Source: Devosia lacusdianchii (GTDB taxonomy: Bacteria; Pseudomonadota; Alphaproteobacteria; Rhizobiales; Devosiaceae). Taken from it: DNA of 64,000 nt. Under the pieces are notes generated by a model that had not been told where the DNA came from, did not search any database, and saw only the letters and a program-made list of their open reading frames with translations. The stretch is from contig NZ_CP092483.1 in the NCBI RefSeq assembly GCF_022429625.1, positions 3,472,001-3,536,000 of the forward strand, given 5' to 3'. Shown here piece by piece: positions 44,534 to 51,912 of this stretch (position 1 is the stretch's first letter; the number at the start of each line of letters is the position of its first letter). A program made the position numbers and the translations under genes.

Positions 44534-45898
44534 ATGAAGCTGGCGTTGATTGGAGGCGGCGGGGTGAGGGCCCCCTTGTTCGTCCAGTCCGCTTTGCGGC
44601 GCGCAAAAGCGCTCGGCCTCGATGAGCTCTGCCTCATGGACCTGCCCGAAAGCGGGCTCGAGACTTTCGGCGCTCTGGCGGTCGAACTGGCGCGCCAGCA
44701 AGGCAGCCCCACCCGCATCACCATGACAACCGACAGCCGCCAGGCTCTGACCGGCGCCGACTTCGTCATTACCACGATCCGGCCCGGCGGCATCGAGGGG
44801 CGGATCACCGACGAACGCATAGCGCTCGATATCGGCGTTCTGGGACAGGAAACCACAGGCGCCGGCGGCTTTGCCATGGCCTTGCGCTCTATCCCGGTCA
44901 TTCTCGATTATGCGCGGCAGATGGCCGAATACTGCCCCGATGCCTGGCTGATGAATTTCACCAATCCGGCGGGCCTGGTCACCCAGGCGCTGCATGATGC
45001 CGGTTTTGTCAAAGTCATCGGAATTTGCGACAGCGCCAATGGCGCGCAGCGCGCGCTGGCCAGGTGGTTCGATGTCCCCGATCAGGCCATCGACGCCGAT
45101 CTCTTTGGCCTCAACCACCTGTCCTTCACCCGTCGCGCCTTGCTCAATGGCCGCGATGTGCTGCCTGAAGCGCTGGCCGACGACCGCTTTCTGGACACCA
45201 CGGCCCAGCGCGTCTTCGCCCATGACGTGGTGCGCCGGCAGGGCATGTGGCTCAACGAATACCTCTATTATTTCTACTATGCCGAAAAGGCGCTGCAATC
45301 GCTGCAGTCGGGCAAAACGCGCGGCGAGGAGATCAAGGCCCTGAATGACCGGCTACTACCGGACCTTCAAGCGGCCGGCGTGACGCAGGACCCTGCCCGC
45401 GCTCTCGACGTCTATTTCAACTACGAGCACCGCCGCAGCGCCGGTTATATGGCCAAAGCCAACCAGTCCGGCAGCATTGCAGCGCCCACCGTTCATCCGG
45501 CGGCCGACGATGGCGAGGGCTATGCCGGTGTGGCCTTGGGCATTATTGGAGCCCTGGCCGGTGGCGCTCCCATCCGCTCCGGCCTCAATACCCGCAATAA
45601 CGGCGCCATTACGGGTTTGCGCGACGAGGACGTGGTGGAGATCACCTGCCGCATCGACAGCGACGGCGTGCATCCGCAGCATGTCGGCGAGATGCCGCAG
45701 ATGCAGGCCGCCTTGGTCCAGACCATCAAGACCTATGAGCGTATGACCGTTGCCGCCATTCGCGACAGCGACCGCTCACTGGCCGTCGATGCCCTGGTCG
45801 TGCACCCGCTGGTGCAATCCTATTCACGGGCGCAACCGCTCGTTGAGCGCTACCTTAGTGCGCACGCCGCCCATGTCGGCGAATGGGGGCGGGCATGA
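44534..45898 (+). CDS. Glycoside hydrolase family 4 protein
   Basis: A 454-residue NAD- and Mn-dependent glycosidase of GH4. The Rossmann start is KLALIGGGGVRAP, followed by DFVITTIRPGG, the family block GQETTGAGGFAMALR, NFTNPAGLVTQAL, CDSANGAQ (metal Cys) and GLNHLSF (metal His region). GH4 enzymes work by oxidation at C3 and elimination, and act on alpha- or beta-glycosides, often 6-phosphorylated. Here the uptake system is an ABC importer rather than a PTS, so a non-phosphorylated substrate is more likely. The stop overlaps the kinase start. Confidence 0.93.
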   Translation: MKLALIGGGGVRAPLFVQSALRRAKALGLDELCLMDLPESGLETFGALAVELARQQGSPTRITMTTDSRQALTGADFVITTIRPGGIEGRITDERIALDIGVLGQETTGAGGFAMALRSIPVILDYARQMAEYCPDAWLMNFTNPAGLVTQALHDAGFVKVIGICDSANGAQRALARWFDVPDQAIDADLFGLNHLSFTRRALLNGRDVLPEALADDRFLDTTAQRVFAHDVVRRQGMWLNEYLYYFYYAEKALQSLQSGKTRGEEIKALNDRLLPDLQAAGVTQDPARALDVYFNYEHRRSAGYMAKANQSGSIAAPTVHPAADDGEGYAGVALGIIGALAGGAPIRSGLNTRNNGAITGLRDEDVVEITCRIDSDGVHPQHVGEMPQMQAALVQTIKTYERMTVAAIRDSDRSLAVDALVVHPLVQSYSRAQPLVERYLSAHAAHVGEWGRA

Positions 45899-46827
45899 CG
45901 CGGTGTGATGTGCTGGTCGCCGGCGAGTATTTCTGCGACCTGGTTTTTGCCGGCCTCGACGGGGCGCCGCGAATGGGCACTGAACACATGGCGGAAGACC
46001 TCGCCATCATGCCGGGCGGCACCTACACCATGGCTTTGGCCCTAACCCGTCTGGGCGTCGCAACACGCTGGGCCAATACCTTCGGCAATGACCTTTTCTC
46101 TCGCTACGTCCGGGACATGGCGGCAGCTGACGGCATTGACGGATCAGCCTTCACCCTGGTCGACCGGCCGGTGCAGCGGGTGTCGGTTGCTTACGCCGCT
46201 GGGGGAGAACGCGGCTTCATCAGCTTCAGCCGTCCTGCCGTGACGCCACCCGCGCCCGCGCTTTACCAGACCATCGACAATAGCTGGCTATTGCAGACAT
46301 TCCGTTTCGAGCCGGACTGGATCGACTTCGTCGCGGCGCAAAGGGCACGAGGCGCAAAAGTGCTGCTCGACTGCCGCGGCGGCGACTTCGATCTCGACAC
46401 TGCCGGGGTCGAGACCCTGATCCGCAAGGCCGATATTTTCTCACCCAATGCCGAAGAAGCGTTGCGGCTGACCGGTGCCGGCTCGATCGATGAGGCTGGT
46501 ACCAGGCTCGCGCGACTGGCGCCAACCATCGTCATTAAATGCGGCGAGGCCGGCGCTGAAGTTTTCGGCGCATCGTCCCGTTTCAGCATCCCTTCACCCC
46601 GGGTGTCCGTCGTGGACACGGTCGGAGCCGGCGACAGTTTCAACGCGGGCCTGCTGCTTGGCCTGGTCCGTGGCTCACGCCTCGATGAGGCCGTGCAACT
46701 GGCCGTGTTCTGCGGGGCGCTGTCCACAACAGCCACCGGCGGAAGAGCGTGCCCAACAGCGGAGGCGCTGGACGCTTTCCGTCACCAACTGGCCGCGACA
46801 CGGCCTGACCTTGTCGTCAATCATTGA
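45895..46827 (+). CDS. PfkB-family carbohydrate kinase
   Basis: A 310-residue ribokinase-like enzyme. The N-terminal glycine pair region is MPGGTYTMALALTRLG, and the C-terminal signature VDTVGAGDSFNAGLL carries the anion hole and catalytic Asp. It probably phosphorylates the monosaccharide released by GH4. It could equally be a 2-keto-3-deoxy sugar acid kinase; specificity is not readable. ATG 45895 overlaps the GH4 stop, and the binding-protein gene follows 10 bases after its stop. Confidence 0.92.
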   Translation: MTRCDVLVAGEYFCDLVFAGLDGAPRMGTEHMAEDLAIMPGGTYTMALALTRLGVATRWANTFGNDLFSRYVRDMAAADGIDGSAFTLVDRPVQRVSVAYAAGGERGFISFSRPAVTPPAPALYQTIDNSWLLQTFRFEPDWIDFVAAQRARGAKVLLDCRGGDFDLDTAGVETLIRKADIFSPNAEEALRLTGAGSIDEAGTRLARLAPTIVIKCGEAGAEVFGASSRFSIPSPRVSVVDTVGAGDSFNAGLLLGLVRGSRLDEAVQLAVFCGALSTTATGGRACPTAEALDAFRHQLAATRPDLVVNH

Positions 46828-46837
46828 GGGAACGAAA

Positions 46838-48076
46838 ATGAAGAGATTGCTGTTTGCGACCGCCGCGACCGTGCTCGCGATGACCGTCGGGAGTATGGCC
46901 CAGGATCAGACAAAGCTGGTCTTCGCTTATTGGGGCGATCCGGCGGAGTTGCCGCCATTTGAAAAGATCGTGGCTGACTACGAAGCGGCCAATCCCAGCA
47001 TCGACATAGAAGTGCAGCATGCACCCTGGTCGGGCTATTTCACCCGCCTCGATGCCCAGTTGGCCGCCGGCGCGGGTCCGGACGTGTTCTTCATCACCAA
47101 TGTGCCGGCCTATGCCGCGCGCAACCAGCTCGAACCCCTGGACAAGTGGATCGCCGACAGCGGTTTTCCGATCGACCAGTACAATAAGGAGGCACTGGCG
47201 ATCCACTCTCTGGATGGGGCGCTCTACTCCATCGCCCGCGACAACGATACCAACGCACTTTACTACAACAAGGCCGCTTTCGACGCCGCCGGCGTCGCGT
47301 ATCCGCAGGCGGACTGGGACTGGGACGACCTGCGCGAGGCGGCCCTGGCGCTCACCAGGCGCGATGGCAACCGCGTGTCGATGTACGGCTTTGCCACCGA
47401 ATCCAACGACTGGCCGCGCTGGATCATCCAGAATGGCAGCGACGTCTTCGACGATCCGCTCAAGCCGACCACCTTCACCATGAACAAGCCCGAGGCCACC
47501 GAGGCGATCCAGTTCCTGGGTGACATGATCAACGTCGATCACGTCATGCCCAGCTTCCAGGAGCTTCAGCAGAGCGGCGGCACCAGCCAGTTGTTCCTCG
47601 GCGAGCAGGTGGCGATGGTCGTCACCAATGCTGCGCGCCTGGGCACCTTCGCCGATGCGGGCTTCGAGTGGGCGGTTGCTCCCCTGCCAACCGGGCGCAC
47701 CGGCATACACGCCAACCGTCTCGGCGGCGCCGGCTTCGCCATGAATGCGTTCAGCAAGAACAAGGAAGCCGCCTGGAACTTCCTGTCCTACCTCGCCGGC
47801 GAGCCGGGTCAGGTCACCTTTGCTTCGGCCAATGCCTCGGCCGTACCGGCCATGGTCGGCAACGATGCCGTGCGTGCCGCGTTCAAGGCCCCCTTCGCCG
47901 ACGTATTCCTGGCCGAGAGCGAGTACGGCAAGCTCTTCCCGCAATTCGCCGGCTATGTGGACATCACCAATCTCTACATCCAGCCGGCGCTCGACCTGGT
48001 GTGGACCGGCGAAGCCAAGGCGCAGGACGCCATCGACGGCATCACCGCCGACGTTCAGGCGCGCTTGGCGCAGTAA
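46838..48076 (+). CDS. CUT1-type sugar ABC transporter substrate-binding protein
   Basis: A family 1 extracellular solute-binding protein, 412 residues. A Sec signal ends near GSMAQ (about residue 21). LVFAYWGDPAELPPFEKIVADYE and LDAQLAAGAGPDVFFI are family blocks, and the C-terminal lobe has GGAGFAMNAFSKNKEAAWNFL. Such proteins bind oligosaccharides or glycosides, fitting the GH4 enzyme in the same operon. A perfect hairpin follows its stop. Confidence 0.94.
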   Translation: MKRLLFATAATVLAMTVGSMAQDQTKLVFAYWGDPAELPPFEKIVADYEAANPSIDIEVQHAPWSGYFTRLDAQLAAGAGPDVFFITNVPAYAARNQLEPLDKWIADSGFPIDQYNKEALAIHSLDGALYSIARDNDTNALYYNKAAFDAAGVAYPQADWDWDDLREAALALTRRDGNRVSMYGFATESNDWPRWIIQNGSDVFDDPLKPTTFTMNKPEATEAIQFLGDMINVDHVMPSFQELQQSGGTSQLFLGEQVAMVVTNAARLGTFADAGFEWAVAPLPTGRTGIHANRLGGAGFAMNAFSKNKEAAWNFLSYLAGEPGQVTFASANASAVPAMVGNDAVRAAFKAPFADVFLAESEYGKLFPQFAGYVDITNLYIQPALDLVWTGEAKAQDAIDGITADVQARLAQ

Positions 48077-48085
48077 CCGATCAGA

Positions 48086-48108
48086 CTGGGCGGCCCGGTG
48101 CCGCCCAG
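48086..48108 (+). terminator. Intercistronic hairpin after the sugar-binding-protein gene
   Basis: CTGGGCGGC pairs perfectly with GCCGCCCAG around a 5-base loop (CCGGT), ten bases after the stop. It has no clear U-run. It probably limits read-through or stabilises the upstream mRNA, as at 40074. Confidence 0.6.
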
Positions 48109-48139
48109 CCCTCATTTCGCTTTGTCAGGGAGCATGCCC

Positions 48140-49027
48140 ATGCGGGTCTTCGACGCCCACGTCCACTATGGCTTTTGGGAAAAGCTGTTCACCCGCGATG
48201 CAGAAACGGGCTTTCTGGAGACACTGTCTGAGGTCTGCGAGGATGCCGGCATCGTTAAGGTTGCGCTCCTCGCCAATCCCGGCCTCGGCAATGCCAAGCT
48301 GTCCAAGGCGCTCGAAGCGCGGCCCGACCTGGTTGTCGCCATGGGGCGACTGGAACTGGACCACGATCCGGTGTCGCTCGTGGAAGAATTCTACCAGCGT
48401 GGCTTCCACGGCATCAAGATTTCCGGCGTGTCGCGCAATTACGACGACCCGGCCTATTTCCCCTTTTATGAGGCCGCGGCCGCGCGCGACCTGCGCATCC
48501 TCTTCCATACCGGCATTCTCGGTGGTCCGGTGGACTACCTCGAAGGCAGCAAGGAAGACGCCTGGAAGGCGCCACCGGCCGCCAATACCGAGGACGAGGA
48601 AAAGCTCGTCACCCGCCTCAGCCGACAGATGAAGCGCGAGTCCTTCGGTTACTCCAGCGCGCGCATGCAGCCAATCTATCTCGATACGATCGGCTTCTAT
48701 TTCCCTGAACTCTTCGTCATCGGCGCCCATATGGGCTGGCCGGACTACCGCACCTCGTCGGCCGTGGCGCGTTGGCGGCCACGGGTCTATTTCGACATTT
48801 CCGGCGGCGACGTGGTGCACAACCACATTGTCGAGGGCGGCTATATCGGCAAGGAAATCAGCCCGCGCAAACTCATCTACGGCTCGGACAGCGATCACCG
48901 CCGCATGAAGGCCGACATCCTTCGCTGGAAGGCGGCCTTTGACACCATGGGTCTGACCGCCGACGAACAGGACCAGATCTTTTACCGCAACGCGGCGCGC
49001 ATGTTCGGTGTCGAAGAGGCGGAATGA
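48140..49027 (+). CDS. Amidohydrolase family 2 protein (TIM-barrel metal hydrolase)
   Basis: A 295-residue amidohydrolase-2 (PF04909) enzyme. The first metal motif is FDAHVHYG, with FHGIKISGV, LFHTGI, VIGAHMGWPDY and YGSDSDHRRM as further metal-site blocks. Relatives are lactonases, decarboxylases and uronate-type enzymes. Inside a glycoside operon it may open a sugar lactone or process an aglycone. ATG 48140 lies nine bases after AGGGAG; ATG 48134 is possible. It overlaps the permease start by 4 bases. Confidence 0.88.
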   Translation: MRVFDAHVHYGFWEKLFTRDAETGFLETLSEVCEDAGIVKVALLANPGLGNAKLSKALEARPDLVVAMGRLELDHDPVSLVEEFYQRGFHGIKISGVSRNYDDPAYFPFYEAAAARDLRILFHTGILGGPVDYLEGSKEDAWKAPPAANTEDEEKLVTRLSRQMKRESFGYSSARMQPIYLDTIGFYFPELFVIGAHMGWPDYRTSSAVARWRPRVYFDISGGDVVHNHIVEGGYIGKEISPRKLIYGSDSDHRRMKADILRWKAAFDTMGLTADEQDQIFYRNAARMFGVEEAE

Positions 49028-49911
49028 GCACACCGGCTTTTGCGCGCAAGGATGAACTGACGGCTTGGCTTTTCCTGCTGCCAAGCCTCGTTCTCTTCCT
49101 GACCTTTACGGCGATTCCGGTAATTGCCGCCTTCGGCATATCCTTCACCCAGTGGGATCTGTTCAACCCGGCCCAGTTCATCGGGCTGGGCAATTACAGC
49201 AAGCTTCTCAGCGACCCCATCTTCTCCCGCGTCATGGGCAATACGGCCTACTTCGTGCTCCTCTCGGTGCCGATCCAGATGCTGTTCGGGCTCGGCTGCG
49301 CTCTGGCCCTCAATCGCGGCATTCGCGGGCAGACATTCTTCCGCATCGCCTATTTCCTGCCCGTCGTCACGTCGACCATTGCCGCGGCCCTGGTCTGGGC
49401 CTGGCTGTTCAATGCCAATTTCGGCCTCATCAATGCGTTTTTGAGCCTTGCAGGCATCACCGACGTGCCGCGCTGGCTGGCATCGACGCAATGGGCTATG
49501 CCGGCTGTGATCATCGTCTCGATCTGGCAGAATCTGGGCTATGCCATGGTGCTGTTCCTGGCCGGCCTCCAGAACATTCGCGCCGATCTCTACGATGCTG
49601 CCGCCATGGATGGGGCCAGGGGATGGCGGCGCTTTTGGTTCATCACCCTGCCCCTGCTCTCGCCCACGACCTTTTTCGTGCTGATCATCTCGATCATCGG
49701 CAGCTTCCAGATTTTCGAACTGGTCTTTGTCATGACCCAGGCGGGGCCTGCCAACGCCACCAACACGCTGGTCTATTACATCTATCAGAACGGCTTCCAG
49801 TTCTATCAGATGGGCTATGCCAGCGCCGCGGCCATGGTCCTGTTTGTAATCGTGCTCATCATGACCCTGGTCCAATACGGGCTGCAGAGCCGGTGGGTGC
49901 ATTATGGCTGA
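49024..49911 (+). CDS. CUT1-type ABC transporter permease (MalF/UgpA-like)
   Basis: A 295-residue permease with six hydrophobic segments. The N-terminal LFLLPSLVLFLTFTAIPV leads to the first segment, and FTQWDLFNPAQFIGLGNYSK is characteristic. The EAA loop is YDAAAMDGARGWRRFWFITLP near residue 195. The start overlaps the amidohydrolase stop (ATGA) and the stop overlaps the next permease by eight bases. Confidence 0.94.
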   Translation: MSTPAFARKDELTAWLFLLPSLVLFLTFTAIPVIAAFGISFTQWDLFNPAQFIGLGNYSKLLSDPIFSRVMGNTAYFVLLSVPIQMLFGLGCALALNRGIRGQTFFRIAYFLPVVTSTIAAALVWAWLFNANFGLINAFLSLAGITDVPRWLASTQWAMPAVIIVSIWQNLGYAMVLFLAGLQNIRADLYDAAAMDGARGWRRFWFITLPLLSPTTFFVLIISIIGSFQIFELVFVMTQAGPANATNTLVYYIYQNGFQFYQMGYASAAAMVLFVIVLIMTLVQYGLQSRWVHYG

Positions 49912-50740
49912 CACCGCGCGCAACAAGCCGGTCGACTGGTTGATATTCGTGCTTCTGCTGGTAGGCGCACTGGTCACGGTCGGCCCCTTTGCCTGGATGC
50001 TGACGACCTCGATCAAGCCTGATCCCGAAGTCTTCCGCTATCCGCCCACCGTGTTCACCGCCGATCCGCAATGGCGGAACTACATTGAGATTTTCTTCGC
50101 CATTCCCTTTGGAAGGGCCTTCGTCAATTCGGTGATCGTGACGCTCGCCATCACCGTGCTGCAGCTCATCATCTGCTCGATGGCCGCCTATGCCTTTGCC
50201 TGCATGACCTTCCGCGGGCGCGAGACGGTGTTCCTGATCTATCTGGCCGCCCTTATGGTCCCGCCCCAAGTCACCATCATTCCCAATTTCATGCTGGTGC
50301 GAACCCTCGGCTGGATCGACACCTACCAGGGCCTCATCCTGCCCTTCGCCTTTTCCAGTTTCGGCACCTTCCTGTTGCGCCAGTATTTCAAGACCATTCC
50401 GCGCGAACTGCTGGAGGCAGCGCGGCTCGACAATTGCGGGCACTGGCGGATCTACCTCTTCATCGTCCTGCCTCTGGCGCGGCCGGCGCTTGGAGCGCTG
50501 GCCATCTTCGCCTTCGTATCGCAGTGGAACAACTTCCTGTGGCCGCTGATCACCACGACACGTCCGGAAATGCAGACCGTGACCGTGGCCCTCTCCACCC
50601 TGCAGGGGCAGTACAATACCGATTGGCCGCTGCTGATGACCGGCAGCGTCCTGGCCGTCGCACCGGTGCTCATCATCTTCATCTTTGGCAACCGGGCCTT
50701 CATTTCCGGCCTGACGGCCGGCAGCTTCGGCGGTCGCTGA
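49904..50740 (+). CDS. CUT1-type ABC transporter permease (MalG/UgpE-like)
   Basis: A 278-residue permease with six hydrophobic segments. [17 protein letters not shown] near the N-terminus and the EAA loop [20 protein letters not shown] near residue 180 identify it as the MalG-type partner of the preceding permease. The ATPase gene begins 16 bases after its stop. Confidence 0.94.
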   Translation: MADTARNKPVDWLIFVLLLVGALVTVGPFAWMLTTSIKPDPEVFRYPPTVFTADPQWRNYIEIFFAIPFGRAFVNSVIVTLAITVLQLIICSMAAYAFACMTFRGRETVFLIYLAALMVPPQVTIIPNFMLVRTLGWIDTYQGLILPFAFSSFGTFLLRQYFKTIPRELLEAARLDNCGHWRIYLFIVLPLARPALGALAIFAFVSQWNNFLWPLITTTRPEMQTVTVALSTLQGQYNTDWPLLMTGSVLAVAPVLIIFIFGNRAFISGLTAGSFGGR

Positions 50741-50756
50741 CCGAAAGGACCTCGCA

Positions 50757-51827
50757 ATGGCACATCTGCAACTGGTCGGCATCCGCAAGAGCTTCGACAA
50801 GCACGAAGTGATCAGGGACACCCATCTGGAGGTCGAGGACGGCGCGTTCTGCGTCTTTGTCGGTCCCTCCGGCTGCGGCAAGTCCACGCTTTTGCGCATC
50901 ATCGCAGGGCTCGAAACGGCAAGCTCGGGTGAGGTGCGTATTGGCGGCAAACCTGTCAACGATGTCGATCCTTCCGATCGCGGCATCGCCATGGTCTTTC
51001 AGTCCTATGCGCTCTACCCACACATGAGCGTGCGCGAGAACATGGGGTTCGGTCTGCGCATGGGCGGTACGCCAAAAGCCGAAATCGCCGCACGGGTCGC
51101 CCAGGCCGCCGACATTCTACAGATCACGCCCCTGCTCGACCGTCGTCCCGCCCAGCTCTCAGGTGGCCAGCGCCAGCGCGTCGCCATCGGCCGGGCCATC
51201 GTCCGGGACCCCAAGGTGTTTCTGTTCGATGAGCCCCTGTCCAACCTCGATGCCGAACTGCGCGTGCAGATGCGCGTTGAGATTTCGAGGCTGCATAAAA
51301 GCCTGGGCACCACCATGATCTATGTGACGCATGACCAGACGGAAGCCATGACCATGGCCGACACGATCGTGGTCATGCGCGCCGGGGTAATCGAGCAAGC
51401 CGGCCCGCCGCTGCAGCTTTACGCCGACCCGGACAATGCCTTCGTCGCCGGCTTCCTGGGCTCCCCGCGCATGAATTTCTTCAAGGGAACCGTCTCGGAA
51501 CGCGATGGCAAACCGGCATTCCTGCTTGCCGATGGCCAGACCTTGCCCGTGCCGCACCTGTCCGCGCCGCCGTCGCCGGGCCAGGACGTACAGATCGGCA
51601 TTCGGCCCGAACATATGGACAGCGTGTCGCCCGATGCGCGCCTGACGCTCACGGTCGACGTGGTCGAGCATCTTGGCACCACCAATTTCGTCTATGCTAG
51701 GGGCCCGGCAGGTGAAAATGTCGTCGTCGAGAAGCGCGGGCTGTCCCAGACAGCGGCGCAGGTGGAATGCGCGATCGAGGCCGCTCACATCCGCGTCTTC
51801 AGCAATGATGGGAGCAGACTTCGCTGA
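50757..51827 (+). CDS. CUT1-type ABC transporter ATP-binding protein (MalK/UgpC-like)
   Basis: A 356-residue ATPase. Walker A is GPSGCGKST, signature [14 protein letters not shown], Walker [12 protein letters not shown] and switch [12 protein letters not shown]. The C-terminal ~120 residues form the MalK-type regulatory OB-fold ([20 protein letters not shown]). It energises the glycoside importer. It is the last gene of the operon; 85 bases separate it from the autotransporter. Confidence 0.95.
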   Translation: MAHLQLVGIRKSFDKHEVIRDTHLEVEDGAFCVFVGPSGCGKSTLLRIIAGLETASSGEVRIGGKPVNDVDPSDRGIAMVFQSYALYPHMSVRENMGFGLRMGGTPKAEIAARVAQAADILQITPLLDRRPAQLSGGQRQRVAIGRAIVRDPKVFLFDEPLSNLDAELRVQMRVEISRLHKSLGTTMIYVTHDQTEAMTMADTIVVMRAGVIEQAGPPLQLYADPDNAFVAGFLGSPRMNFFKGTVSERDGKPAFLLADGQTLPVPHLSAPPSPGQDVQIGIRPEHMDSVSPDARLTLTVDVVEHLGTTNFVYARGPAGENVVVEKRGLSQTAAQVECAIEAAHIRVFSNDGSRLR

Positions 51828-51912
51828 GCGCCGAGACGGGGAATTAGTGAATAATTAAGCATAATGTTCGCAAGCTCAGACATTGCCTGAATTAAGCTTT
51901 AGCTCGGTTGCT

